DNA of 64,000 nt, from contig NZ_CP036269.1 of NCBI RefSeq assembly GCF_007744675.1, forward strand, positions 6,437,046 to 6,501,045, read 5' to 3'. The notes below the pieces were generated by a model. The model saw only the letters and a list, made by a program, of their open reading frames with translations, made no database searches and was not told where the DNA came from. Source of the stretch: Gimesia alba (lineage in GTDB: Bacteria; Planctomycetota; Planctomycetia; Planctomycetales; Planctomycetaceae). Within the stretch, counting starts at the first letter, position 1, and each line of letters begins with the position of its first letter. This document shows positions 36,208-46,600 of the stretch, piece after piece. A program made the translations under genes and the position numbers.

Positions 36208-37343
36208 TTTTTTATCTCCTTGCGAGCCCAGCCATCCAGGAGAAACAGTTCTTCCAGATCCGGCTCAGGATCGAATTGATGTGATTCTAATACTTGTTGA
36301 CAGGAGGTCGCGATATCGCAAAAACGAAATTCACCCGACAAAAATCGTTCAACGGCCGCTTCATTCGCCGCATTTAATACCGCACCGCACGTTCCCCCCT
36401 TTTCCGCAACTTCAAATCCGAGTCGCAATGCAGGGAACGCTTCCAAGTCAGGTGGTTCAAAGGTTAATTCAAAAGACCGACTCCAGTCCATCGGAGTATT
36501 CAGGCCCGCTTTCCTATCAGGATACGTAAGTGCGTACTGAATGGGAAGCCTCATATCGGGAGGTGAGAGCTGTGCGACGACTGATCCATCCACAAATTCC
36601 ACCATCGAATGCACAATGGACTGCGGATGAACGACCACCGAAATTTGCTCAGCAGACAGGTTAAACAGCCATTTGGCTTCAATAATCTCGAGCGCTTTAT
36701 TCATCATCGTCGCAGAATCGATGGTGATTTTGGGACCCATCTCCCATGTCGGGTGGGCCAACGCACTTTCGGGAGTGACATCTTCCAGTTCTGAAAGTGT
36801 CGCACCACGAAAGGGACCCCCGCTGGCGGTCAAAATGACGCGTTTCACTTCCTGGGGGTGTCCGGCCTGCAACGCCTGAAAGATTGCATTGTGTTCACTA
36901 TCTACGGGCAATAATGTCGCATTGTTCTTTGCCGCCAGGTCCATAATTAGTGGCCCTGCAACGACTAACGTCTCTTTATTGGCAATGCCAACCGTTTTGC
37001 CCGCTTCAACGGCTGCCCAGGCTCCCTTCAAGCCAGCGGCTCCGACAATCCCACAAATCACGACATCCACTTCATCAGAAGACGCCACGCGCTCGATCTC
37101 TTCATCGCCAAACAGGAGTTCCGAGGAATCGGAAAACGCATCTGGGTTCACGGTCGATTTTAACGCCGCATTACTCAAGACAGACCAGCGGGGATGAAAC
37201 TGCTCTGACTGCTGCGCAAGCTGTTCCCAGCTGTTATGTGCGGTAATTGCAGTCAGCTGCATTTCCCGGGGATGGGCGGCAATCACATCAAGTGTACTGG
37301 TACCAATCGAACCCGTAGACCCGAGAACGGCTATTCGCTTCAT
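36198..37343 (-). CDS. dxr: 1-deoxy-D-xylulose 5-phosphate reductoisomerase
   Basis: A 381-residue enzyme. ATG 37343 (MKRIAVLGSTGSIGTSTLDV) is chosen since AGGG stands 5 bases upstream; an in-frame ATG 18 bases earlier has its own AGG too close. The Rossmann NADPH motif GSTGSIG is at 8-14; active-site segments ANKETLVVAG, PVDSEHNAIFQAL and ASGGPFRG and the TWEMGPKITIDSATMMNKALE stretch (key residues M-G-x-K) are intact. It catalyses the second, committed step of the non-mevalonate isoprenoid pathway. It is followed by rseP with a 10-base overlap. Confidence 0.97.
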   Translation of the reverse strand: MKRIAVLGSTGSIGTSTLDVIAAHPREMQLTAITAHNSWEQLAQQSEQFHPRWSVLSNAALKSTVNPDAFSDSSELLFGDEEIERVASSDEVDVVICGIVGAAGLKGAWAAVEAGKTVGIANKETLVVAGPLIMDLAAKNNATLLPVDSEHNAIFQALQAGHPQEVKRVILTASGGPFRGATLSELEDVTPESALAHPTWEMGPKITIDSATMMNKALEIIEAKWLFNLSAEQISVVVHPQSIVHSMVEFVDGSVVAQLSPPDMRLPIQYALTYPDRKAGLNTPMDWSRSFELTFEPPDLEAFPALRLGFEVAEKGGTCGAVLNAANEAAVERFLSGEFRFCDIATSCQQVLESHQFDPEPDLEELFLLDGWARKEIKKWK

Positions 37344-37740
37344 TCGACCCTGTTTTCTCATCCTCAGTCGGTATAATTGACTGTGCTATCGATTCTCTGA
37401 AGAGCGGAAAAAAGACATGTCTCGGTTCAGTTTTTTGCCCTAACCACCAACGAATTCGCATTTTAGGCGTAATAATTAAACATGGCAAGAGGCATTCCTG
37501 CTACTGCAGGTCCTTTTCCGGGCACCTTTTACTCAGAACGGGGATTTCTCTGGAAACGTTTGATTGACCCCTTTGCTGAAACGACATACATTAACAATAA
37601 AGTTAAGATGCATTCTGTGCTAAGATCACTTCTTCTCGGGCACGGTATAAATCGAGAACTTATTCACATGAACCTATGAACCCTGTCTGTTTCGTTTGAA
37701 CCAGGCAGCATAGCGCACTCCTCTGAAAAGATAATTCCAC
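37344..37740. other. Divergent gap between dxr and ftsH
   Basis: 397 bases holding the promoters for dxr-rseP (minus) and ftsH (plus). A 65-codon open frame on the plus strand (37482-37679) has no ribosome site or domain and is not called. No repeat or palindrome is apparent. Confidence 0.5.
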
Positions 37741-39807
37741 ATGCCAAACATGGATCCGAATCAACCAAATCGAAAAGAACGTCCTTCACCACCTGAAAAC
37801 TCTCCCAAAGGTGATGGTCGACGCCCTGAACCAAAGGGGCCCAAGAGTAATGCACTCTGGTATCTGATTGTAGGCGGGTTGATTCTGGTCATCACGCTGA
37901 CCGTTTTCACGAATAATAAGCGGGGTGACAAACTCAAATTCGGAGACTTTGTCAAAGGTCTCGATGATGGGAAATTTAACAAGACCAACGTGCACGAACT
38001 GAAATTCGGCACCGACTACATCGTCTTTCAGGATCAGCCCAAACCGGAATCTCCCGAAAAAGGAACCTTGTCGGAAACCACCAAGAAATATTATATCCCG
38101 GTCTGGGGTATCCCCTCGGAAACCCGCGCACAACTGCAATCGAAACTGGAATCAAAAGATATCGTGGTCGATTCAGAAAGCCGCCCCTCCGAATGGGAAT
38201 CGCTGATTGCCGTTTTGTTTTTCCCGATCGTGCTGTTGATTTTTGTGATTTATCTCTTCCGTCGTATGGGAGGCGCAGGCTCGCCCATGTCATTCGGACG
38301 CAGTCGCGGGAAGATGTATGCACAAGATGACATCGAAGTTACCTTCAACGATGTCGCAGGCATCGAAGAAGCCGTGGAAGAACTCCGCGAAGTCGTTGAG
38401 TTTTTGAAAACACCCGCCAAATACCAGGCGCTCGGTGGTCGCATTCCTAAAGGGGTTTTGCTCGTCGGTCCTCCGGGGACAGGGAAAACCATGCTCGCCA
38501 AAGCCGTAGCCGGCGAAGCAGGTGTGCCTTTCTTTGGTCTGTCCGGTTCTGACTTTGTCGAAATGTTTGTCGGCGTGGGAGCCGCCCGTGTGCGAGATAT
38601 GTTCCAGCAGGCCGCCCAGAGATCTCCGGCGATTATTTTCATCGACGAACTCGATGCACTCGGTAAAACCCGAGGCAGCGGCATGCCCGGTGGTCACGAT
38701 GAACGCGAACAAACACTCAACGCTTTACTGGTGGAAATGGACGGCTTCGGTTCGGACCAGAGCGTGATTGTCATGGGCGCCACCAACCGTCCGGAAACAT
38801 TAGACCCGGCGTTAATGCGTCCTGGTCGATTCGATCGTCACGTCCTCGTCGATCGTCCCGATGTCCGCGGACGCGAAGCGATTCTCAAAGTGCACAGCGC
38901 CAAAGTCAAAATGGACGAATCGGTCAACCTGCAACACATCGCCAAGATCACCCCCGGTTTTGTGGGAGCGGATCTGGCAAACCTGATTAACGAAGCAGCT
39001 CTGCTCGCCGCGCGAAACAATAAAGATGCCGTCTCCATGCATGAATGTGAAGAAGGTGTTGAACGCGTTGTCGCAGGTCTGGAAAAATCGACCCGACTGA
39101 TTCACGAAGATGAAAAAAGTCGCGTCGCCTATCACGAATGTGGACACGCCCTGGTGGCCTGTTCGCTACCGAACGTCGACCCCGTTCACAAAATTTCGAT
39201 CGTGCCCCGTGGTTTAGGTGCGCTCGGCTACACGCTGCAGCGTCCTGAAGAAGAAAAGCAACTGGTCACACAAAGTGAACTGGAAAGCCGGATCTGCGTG
39301 TTGCTGGGTGGTATCGCCGCGGAAGAAATCATCTACCAGGAAACTTCAACCGGCGCCCAGAACGACTTGCAACGGGCCACCGACCTGGCACGCCGCATGG
39401 TCACCGAATTCGGCATGAGTCCGAAACTGGGTCGCGTGCATTACAGCGAAACCAGACGTTCCCCGTTCCTGGGTGACTCGCAAAATTCGGGAGAAGGCGT
39501 TCATAGTGAAAATACACTGCGGGAAATCGATCTGGAAATCAGACGGATCATTGATCAATGCTCAAAAATCGCTTACGAAGTTCTGGATGAACGCCGCGAA
39601 CTGCTGGAACATCTCACCAGAGATTTACTCGAATGCGAAGTGATGGACATGGATCAGCTGCAGTCGATTCTGAAAGAACATCAGCGGGGGCCGCAAATCA
39701 AACCGGGTACCTTTAAAGAAAGTACACCCGAAAGCAAAACCAGCGATCAGGAAAAAGAAGAGCCCCCATCCGAAAACGATCAACCAGCCGACGGAACGGG
39801 AGCATGA
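37741..39807 (+). CDS. ftsH: ATP-dependent zinc metalloprotease FtsH
   Basis: A 688-residue membrane protease. Two membrane helices (~39-57 and ~155-172) flank the periplasmic part. The AAA domain has Walker A GPPGTGKT (243-250), Walker [11 protein letters not shown] and second region of homology [20 protein letters not shown]. The peptidase site is HECGH (465-469), with Cys in place of the usual Ala in HEAGH, and the third ligand Asp lies in [16 protein letters not shown]. The C-terminal ~50 residues are a charged, Glu/Pro-rich tail. It degrades misfolded membrane proteins and regulators. Its stop overlaps the LOG-family gene by 4 bases. Confidence 0.97.
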   Translation: MPNMDPNQPNRKERPSPPENSPKGDGRRPEPKGPKSNALWYLIVGGLILVITLTVFTNNKRGDKLKFGDFVKGLDDGKFNKTNVHELKFGTDYIVFQDQPKPESPEKGTLSETTKKYYIPVWGIPSETRAQLQSKLESKDIVVDSESRPSEWESLIAVLFFPIVLLIFVIYLFRRMGGAGSPMSFGRSRGKMYAQDDIEVTFNDVAGIEEAVEELREVVEFLKTPAKYQALGGRIPKGVLLVGPPGTGKTMLAKAVAGEAGVPFFGLSGSDFVEMFVGVGAARVRDMFQQAAQRSPAIIFIDELDALGKTRGSGMPGGHDEREQTLNALLVEMDGFGSDQSVIVMGATNRPETLDPALMRPGRFDRHVLVDRPDVRGREAILKVHSAKVKMDESVNLQHIAKITPGFVGADLANLINEAALLAARNNKDAVSMHECEEGVERVVAGLEKSTRLIHEDEKSRVAYHECGHALVACSLPNVDPVHKISIVPRGLGALGYTLQRPEEEKQLVTQSELESRICVLLGGIAAEEIIYQETSTGAQNDLQRATDLARRMVTEFGMSPKLGRVHYSETRRSPFLGDSQNSGEGVHSENTLREIDLEIRRIIDQCSKIAYEVLDERRELLEHLTRDLLECEVMDMDQLQSILKEHQRGPQIKPGTFKESTPESKTSDQEKEEPPSENDQPADGTGA

Positions 39808-40394
39808 GCACACTCAAAAGTCTCTGCGTCTTTTGCGGTTCGAAATCGGGAAGTGATCAGCAGTACCAGCAATCTGCCATTGAACTTGGTCGTCTGATGG
39901 CGCAGCGTAACATCTCGCTCGTCTATGGTGGTGGCAGCGTCGGATTGATGGGCATCATCGCCGACGCCGTGCTGGAATCCGGGGGAAAGGTCATCGGCGT
40001 GATTCCCCGACAGTTGGCAACCAGAGAACTGCTGCATCCCGGCGTCGAAGAAATGTATGTCGTCGACGACATGCACACCCGCAAAGCGAAAATGTCTGAA
40101 TGCTCAGACGCCTTCATCGCCATGCCGGGCGGCTTTGGCACTCTCGAAGAACTGTTCGAAGTCGTCTCCTGGGTGCAGTTGGGAATTTATTCCAAACCGG
40201 TCGGCCTGCTGAATACAGCCGGCTTTTATGATCCGCTCTTGAACATGGTCGAACATTGCATCGAAACGGAGTTTATCAAACCCAAATACCGGGATCTGAT
40301 TATCGCCGATGACAGCCCGTCCACTTTGCTCGAACATCTCCAGCGTCACCAGTTGCCCAAGATCGAAAAGATTCTGAACCCCGAGCAGATCTAG
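39804..40394 (+). CDS. LOG-family protein (nucleotide 5'-monophosphate phosphoribohydrolase-like)
   Basis: A 196-residue Rossmann-fold protein. The signature PGGFGTLEE is intact, and the N-terminal [13 protein letters not shown] and [10 protein letters not shown] segments mark the LOG (lysine decarboxylase-like, TIGR00730) family. Characterised members hydrolyse cytokinin-type or other nucleoside 5'-monophosphates to free base and ribose 5-phosphate; the physiological substrate in bacteria is often unclear. ATGA overlap with ftsH shows translational coupling, although no functional link is evident. Confidence 0.92.
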   Translation: MSTLKSLCVFCGSKSGSDQQYQQSAIELGRLMAQRNISLVYGGGSVGLMGIIADAVLESGGKVIGVIPRQLATRELLHPGVEEMYVVDDMHTRKAKMSECSDAFIAMPGGFGTLEELFEVVSWVQLGIYSKPVGLLNTAGFYDPLLNMVEHCIETEFIKPKYRDLIIADDSPSTLLEHLQRHQLPKIEKILNPEQI

Positions 40395-40486
40395 AGCGCA
40401 TCACATTTTATCATAGCGTGTCTCAATCTAATATACTCGGTCCAAATCACCTTGGAGACGCTACAGTAAAACTGGACACAGTCTAG

Positions 40487-40680
40487 CACGCGTTTCTTGA
40501 ATCGTTCTGATCCTGATTTTGAGGTCGACAGCGTGCGCGATGTAAGATTTCATTGTAGCCGACAGTGTCATGTTGCCCTTGTTTACTGGTCGCTGACCGC
40601 AGTAATGGTCCATTAGCCGCAGGGCGTTAGCCCCGGTTGGACGTCTTTGGTATGGATCGTTCGAATGAACGAGATGCTAT
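40487..40680 (+). mobile_element. 194-bp MITE-like element, copy C
   Basis: The element is the same length as copies A and B and is flanked by CTAG (40483-40486) and CTAA (40681-40684), consistent with a 4-bp target duplication that has drifted. Its ends (CACGCGTTTCTTGA; GAGATGCTAT) have diverged from the GTAGCGT/ACGCTAC pair. The interior aligns with copy A: GTTCTGA, GATTTTG, GCCGACAGTGTC and TGACCGCAGTAATG, then a consensus REP at 40613-40638. It lies between convergent LOG and acpS genes. No coding capacity. Confidence 0.75.
40613..40638 (+). repeat. REP palindrome (class 1)
   Basis: A consensus copy, at offset 126 within the 194-bp element, exactly as in copy A. Confidence 0.82.
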
Positions 40681-40702
40681 CTAAAACAAACCAGGACACA
40701 GG

Positions 40703-41089
40703 TTAAGGGGCCGCTCCCAGTGCGATCGCCGTCGCCGTCGCAAATTCGCGGCTGTGAGAAATGGTGATCAGAATCTCTTCAATGCCCATTTCTCCGGCGT
40801 GAAGTTCGACTCCCCCCGAAATCACAATCGTCGGCTTGCCGCTTTTTAAATTGATGACTTCGATTTCTTTCCAGCCAATCCCTTTGATAAAGCCGGTCCC
40901 CAATGTCTTCATCACCGCTTCTTTCGCGGCCCAGCGACCGGCGTAATGCTGCTCCTTGTTTTTCTTGGAGCCGCAATACTCGTTTTCATTCTCTGTAAAT
41001 ACCCGATTCAGAAACGTATCCCCATGCCGCTCAATCATTTGACCGATGCGTGAGATCTCGACGATATCTGTTCCCAATCCAACTATCAC
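40703..41089 (-). CDS. acpS: Holo-[acyl-carrier-protein] synthase
   Basis: A 128-residue enzyme of normal length. GTDIVEISRI at the N-terminus and GRWAAKEAVMKTLG (~50-63) are the AcpS signatures with the magnesium-binding Asp and Glu; ITISHSREFATA near the C-terminus is also typical. It transfers the 4'-phosphopantetheine arm from CoA to acyl carrier protein, a step needed for fatty acid synthesis. It is convergent with the LOG gene, with the 194-bp element between them. Confidence 0.95.
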   Translation of the reverse strand: MIVGLGTDIVEISRIGQMIERHGDTFLNRVFTENENEYCGSKKNKEQHYAGRWAAKEAVMKTLGTGFIKGIGWKEIEVINLKSGKPTIVISGGVELHAGEMGIEEILITISHSREFATATAIALGAAP

Positions 41090-41189
41090 TGATATTTACC
41101 TTGTTTCTGATCGCATGTATAATGGAGGCGATTTCAAATCTTTCTCTGATTTCTGAAACAGAATCAATTCCAGCGGGGTATTTACCTCT

Positions 41190-41224
41190 AGAGCGGCTTG
41201 AACAAAACTGGATCAAATCGCTCT
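41190..41224. repeat. Imperfect inverted repeat with AGAGCG ends
   Basis: AGAGCGGCTTGA and TCAAATCGCTCT pair at 10 of 12 positions around an 11-base loop containing AAAACTGGA. The same AAAACTGGA phrase follows CTAGAGCG at 40391-40480, so this may be another dispersed non-coding repeat. There is no U tract. Confidence 0.5.
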
Positions 41225-41335
41225 CGCAAACAGTACGCTACCTTTAACCCGATTCCGGGTTTGATTGGAAATGGTGTTTTAAACAGAATCAGCGCCCATC
41301 ATTAAATATGAGTTGAGAGGGGAGTTCAAGGTCGA

Positions 41336-43321
41336 ATGCAACGCTTCTATTATCTAATCGTGGGATTCCTGTCGGTCTGCCTGTTTACCGCGTCGGTACA
41401 TGCTGAACCAACTGATTCCCTGATCGGAAACAAAGTCAAAAATTTCAGCCTCAAAGATTTTCGCGGCAAAATCGTCCAACTGAAGGACCAGCAGGACAAA
41501 AAGTTGACCGTCATCGCCTTTCTGGGAACCGAATGCCCGCTGGCCAAACTGTACGGCGGTCGTCTGCAGAAATTATCAAATGAATTTTCAGAGCAGGGCG
41601 TTGCCTTTTATGCCATCATGTCTAATCAGCAGGACTCGCTGACCGAAATCGCCGCTTACGCCCGGAAACACAAAATTGAATTTCCAGTCCTCAAAGATGC
41701 CGGCAACCATGTCGCCGATCAAATGGGTGCAGTACGAACCCCCGAAGTCTTTGTTCTCGATCAGCAACGAAAAATTCGCTATCACGGTCGCGTGGATGAT
41801 CAGTATGGCGTCGGCTATCTCAGGGACGAACCCAACCGCGAAGATCTGAAAGTCGCCATCACCGAACTGCTCGCACAGAAACCGGTCAGCGTTGCTTCCA
41901 CAAAACCGGTTGGCTGTTTCATCGGTCGCATCCGCGAGCCCGATGCCAACAGCACGGTCACCTATTCCAATCAGATCTCTCGACTGTTTCAGAAACATTG
42001 TGTCGAATGTCATCGCAAAGGAGAAATTGCTCCGTTCGAATTGACGGAATATCAGGAAGTCGCCGGCTGGGCCGAAACCATCGCCGAAGTCGTCCGCGAT
42101 CAACGCATGCCTCCCTGGCACGCCGACCCGGCCCACGGCAAATTTGCAAACGACCGCAGTCTGACCAAAGACGAAAAAGAACTCATTTACCAGTGGGTGG
42201 AAAACGGCGCACCGGAAGGAGACCCCAAAGATCTGCCCGCACCGAAAACCTTTGTCACCGGTTGGAAGCTGCCTCAAAAACCAGACGCCGTTTTCTACAT
42301 GGATGACAAACCATACACGGTCCCCGCACAAGCCGGGAAACGGGGCGTCAAATATCAGTATTTCACAGTCGATCCCGGCTTTACAGAAGATAAGTGGATC
42401 ACTGGTGCCGAAGCACTGCCCGGCAACCGGGCCGTCGTGCATCACATTCTAATCTTCGCCCGCCCCCCTCAGGGGAAACGGGTCCGCGTCTTCGGCGAAG
42501 GTGATCAGTTCCTCGTCGGCTACGTTCCCGGATCACGCGAAGTCATGCTGCATCCGGGAATGGCCAAGAAAATTCCAGCCGGCTCCAAGCTGGTCTTCCA
42601 GATGCATTACACCCCCATCGGCACCGAGCAACAGGATCGCAGTAAAGTCGGTCTGGTTTTCACCGAGGAATCCAAGGTCACTCACCAGGTCGTGACAGCG
42701 CAGGTCATCAATGAAGACTTTGTCCGCCGCCGGTTTAAAATTGCCGCCAATGACGACAACTTCAAAATCGAAGCGACTTCGCCCCCCAGTGATCGCAAGG
42801 CTCTGCTGTTGAGCTATATGCCGCACATGCACCTGCGCGGGAAATCGTTCCGTTACGAATTGAGAAAAACTCCGGATCAGCCGGGCGAAATTCTACTCGA
42901 TGTCCCCGCCTTCGATTTCAACTGGCAGACAGCCTACGGCATTGAAAAACCGATTCCCATCGAAATCGGCGACTACATTCATTGTGTTGCACACTACAAC
43001 AACTCGGACAGCAATTTATCGAACCCCAATCCGAACGAACCCGTTCCCTGGGGTGATCAGACCTGGCACGAAATGATGATCGGCTATTTCAACGTCGCGA
43101 TCCCCAAATCAGAGGCGAAGGGAGAGAACCAGTTCAAAACCGTCGCCTTCCGACTCGTCCGCCGTCGCGATAAAAATTCGAACGGCAAGCTGGAACAGGC
43201 CGAGGTACCACTCACGGAACTGCCCCTGTTCTTCAAAGCCGACCAGAACAAGGACGCGATCGTCACCGTCGATGAACTCGCCACCATGATCGAAAAAACA
43301 CGCAGCAAGAAAAAAGAATAG
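41336..43321 (+). CDS. Exported thioredoxin-like / haem c / copper-monooxygenase-like fusion
   Basis: A 661-residue protein with signal peptide (residues 1-23). An AhpC/Redoxin-type domain follows (~28-185) with a single active-site-like Cys in GTECPLAKLY (Cys67) and no C-x-x-C. A cytochrome-c-like domain (~200-290) has haem motif CVECH at 222-226 and RMPPWHADP as a likely distal Met. The C-terminal part (~300-590) resembles copper type II ascorbate-dependent monooxygenases: VVHHILIF, QMHYTP and PHMHLRG (His497, His499) are candidate copper ligands. At the end two EF-hand-like loops, DKNSNGKLE (from 612) and DQNKDAIVT (from 636), could bind calcium. It probably acts in the periplasm in an oxidation reaction; substrate unknown. 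A strong terminator follows. Confidence 0.88.
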   Translation: MQRFYYLIVGFLSVCLFTASVHAEPTDSLIGNKVKNFSLKDFRGKIVQLKDQQDKKLTVIAFLGTECPLAKLYGGRLQKLSNEFSEQGVAFYAIMSNQQDSLTEIAAYARKHKIEFPVLKDAGNHVADQMGAVRTPEVFVLDQQRKIRYHGRVDDQYGVGYLRDEPNREDLKVAITELLAQKPVSVASTKPVGCFIGRIREPDANSTVTYSNQISRLFQKHCVECHRKGEIAPFELTEYQEVAGWAETIAEVVRDQRMPPWHADPAHGKFANDRSLTKDEKELIYQWVENGAPEGDPKDLPAPKTFVTGWKLPQKPDAVFYMDDKPYTVPAQAGKRGVKYQYFTVDPGFTEDKWITGAEALPGNRAVVHHILIFARPPQGKRVRVFGEGDQFLVGYVPGSREVMLHPGMAKKIPAGSKLVFQMHYTPIGTEQQDRSKVGLVFTEESKVTHQVVTAQVINEDFVRRRFKIAANDDNFKIEATSPPSDRKALLLSYMPHMHLRGKSFRYELRKTPDQPGEILLDVPAFDFNWQTAYGIEKPIPIEIGDYIHCVAHYNNSDSNLSNPNPNEPVPWGDQTWHEMMIGYFNVAIPKSEAKGENQFKTVAFRLVRRRDKNSNGKLEQAEVPLTELPLFFKADQNKDAIVTVDELATMIEKTRSKKKE

Positions 43322-43350
43322 TTTTTCTACGCAAATTTTTGTTTCAAGCG

Positions 43351-43397
43351 AAAGCCACTGTCAGAAGATTTCACTCGACTGACAGTGGCTTTTTTTA
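43351..43397 (+). terminator. Intrinsic terminator
   Basis: AAAGCCACTGTCAG and CTGACAGTGGCTTT form a perfect 14-bp stem with a 14-base loop, ending in a T run. It stands 30 bases after the stop of the fusion gene. Confidence 0.92.
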
Positions 43398-43619
43398 ATT
43401 CTCCCCACATTTCTGCCAGCCTTTCAATCTTTGCACAGCCCCAAAAGATCGAGGCATTCTTCACCCTTTCATCAGACCATATGAATAATAATATATATTT
43501 GTATTGATCATGCATTTAAACGGCCATAACATTGAACCAACGCAATAAGGCCGCGCATCGCCAGACATAACAATTAAAATAGTACTTGATCCCCAGCTGT
43601 ATCATCGATTAATCGAGCA

Positions 43620-46600
43620 ATGACAAAGTTTGACCCTTACCAAAGATGGCTTGGCATCCCACCGCAAGATCAACCTCCCCATTTTTACCGCTTACTGGGA
43701 TTGGAACTCTTCGAAGAAGATCCCGAAATCATCAAAGCCGCCGCCGAAAATGCGATCGCATTTATCCAGCAAAATGCCTTTGGCGAAGAATTACAACAGT
43801 CACAGAGGCTACTGAAAGACATCGAGAAGGTTGCCGCTTACCTGATGTCTCCTCCTCACAAAGCCAAGTATGACAAAAAGCTGAAAGCCAAACTGGGAAT
43901 TTCTACCCCGGAGGTGTCAGCACCAGAAGCCCCCACGCAACAGACAAGCAGTAAACAGAATCCGAAACCAGCACCACCAACGTCGTCCCAGTCTCAGGAG
44001 AGTCCCTCACCAATCCAGGTGGATTCGCCATCTACTGACTCTTCTCTGGAAAAATCAAAACAGGCATCCAAACTCAAACTGGCTGGATTCGAGATCAGTT
44101 ATCTATCAGCGGCGGCAGGAATTGTTGGCATTTTCATCGTTGCGATTCTGCTGGGAATGCAATTTGTGGGAAACGATTCTGCCCAACAAACTAACATCCC
44201 CCAGCCTTCTCCCACACCAGAACCATCGGCAACCAGCAAGTCGCCGAAAACTGAGGTCGTAAACAAGCAGGCACTGGTAGCCAAAGAGAATAATCCTGTT
44301 CCACAAAAAGCTAAGCCTGCTCCCAACAAACCAGACAAACCCATGCCTCCGCCGGCGGACGAATTCACCGGTCAGTTCACGGTTCGATCTGATACTCTGA
44401 ATCAAAAACCGGGCAAACTACTCGAAGACGTCACCGTCGACTTGCTTTACCAACCGGGTCTCAAAAAAGAGGGACAGATTCCACTGGGAACATTCAAAAC
44501 AGGCGCCAACGGTCAGGGAACGTTAAAAGTCAAATTGACTCCCAAACAGCAAACCGGGAAATTTCTGGTCAAATTGACCCGTGAAAACGAATCCTGGGAA
44601 CGCATGCTGAATAACTTTCCCAACGAACTGGCACAGAATTTGGAGATCCCTGTTCAACTTGAGCCGGAATATCTCAATCCGGCATGGATCGAACAACGCC
44701 TCACTGAAGTCAAACTCAACGATTTAATTGCTGAATACCGGAAGGTGAATGATCCGGCTGTTCAAGCAGTCGCTTCTGCACTGGAGTTATCTCAACATCT
44801 TCTGCAAGCTCACCCTGAAACCCTCCGCGACCAGTTGCAGTTGAGGCTTCAGTATCATCAGGAACCCAAACTGGCAGTTTTTCAGTCCCTGCCAGATGAG
44901 AAAATTCAGATCCGATCTCAATGGCCCACCTTCAATCGGGCGGGTGGTCCATTGATCCGAACAATCCTGGATTCCAATCGCGGCATTTATTGTCTGGCGG
45001 TAACACCTGACGGAAAATACGCCATCACAGGACGAGGCGACAGGCTTATCAACATTTGGGATATCTCAACCGGCAAATTAAGTCGTAACCTGAAAGGACA
45101 TAGGAGCAGTCTGAAATGCCTGGCGGTCACTCCCGACGGAAAACGGCTTGTTTCCGGCTCCTATGATAAAAAAGCCATCGTCTGGGATATCGCAACCGGT
45201 AAAGCAATCCATACACTCGATGGGCACACCGATACGGTATCCGCTCTGGCTATCACTCCCGATGGGAAACGGATCGTTACCGGCGGATACGATCAGAGTT
45301 TGAAGCTTTGGGATCTGGAAACAGGAAAGCTGCTGCGATCATCTGGCTTGCACAAAAAAGCCATTTCATCAATCGCGATTTCACCAGACGGTCAAACGAT
45401 TCTTTCTGCCTCTTACCAGAACCTGATCGTAAGCAGAATTGATAATGGGCAAGGAATCCTGGAACTAAAATCGGATCGTGCTGCATTCGATAATTTTTCC
45501 ATGTCGCCCGATGGTAAATTTATCGTTTCGAGCGGTAGTCAACCTCAAATCTGGAACCTGGCCACAGGAAGTCCAATTCTGAATCTCGAAGGCGACGAAG
45601 GATTCAGAATTTCCTGCCTGGCCGTTTCTCCCAATGGAAAGCAGGTGATCGCCGGCACACACTCGCGTGCTCTGTTAGTATTTGACATCGCGACGGGTAA
45701 ACTGAGTAAGACGTTCTTGGGACATTCCCATACAGTCACTCAAATTGCTTTTTTACCCGATGGGAAGCACTTCATTTCAGGTTCGTATGATGACACCTTG
45801 AAATTATGGAGCCTGGAAAACGAGAGTCCGGTTCTCACACCCCAAGCCCACAGCAGAGAAGTAAACCACGTCGTCATCTCATCAGATGGAAAGCAGGCCG
45901 TTTCCGCTGCACAAGGCGAATTAAAAGTATGGGACCTGCAAAAGGGAAAACTGCAGAACAATCTCAAAGCGCCGTTACATTCCAATAACTGGATTTCCTA
46001 TTTACCGGACGAAAGATTCATCATCTCCGGATCATCTGCATCATTTCATGGCTGGGATATCGACACGGGTGCGGAAATCCACGATTTCAAAGCCAAAAAC
46101 CACATGGGCGACGTCGCTGTCTCACCGGACGGATCACGCGGCATTACCACATCAGAAGACATTCGCACCCAAAGCAAAAAACTGACTATCTGGGATCTCA
46201 CGAAACGTAAACTTCTTCGCACAATGTTTGCACATAAAAAAAGCATTGCCAGTCTGGCCATCTCCGCGGACGGGAAGCGGCTCTTCTCAGGTAGCTTAAA
46301 CGAATTTAAAGTCTGGGATCTGGAATCGGGAGAATTGCTGCACACCTACGAGGAACCGATGGGACTGGTTCGTCACCTGAAATTGACTTCTGACGGAAAG
46401 TACGCGCTGACCAGCGGCGTCGTTGATAAACAACATGCAATCCTGGTCTGGGATCTCCTCGAGAAAAAACGGAAACACACTCTCAAAGGGCATACCCAGA
46501 GAGTGAGGTGCCTTGCAGTATCTCCAGACGGAACATTGGCGGTCTCGAATGCTGACGATAAAACCATCAGACTCTGGGATCTGATCCAGGGCAAGTTACT

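Noticed and set aside
37482-37679. Plus-strand frame of 65 codons upstream of ftsH
   Set aside because: No ribosome site, signal peptide or domain; lies in a divergent promoter gap.
41588-42445. Long minus-strand frame of 285 codons
   Set aside because: Antisense to the redox-fusion gene, whose domains are clear; no domain is recognised in the antisense frame.
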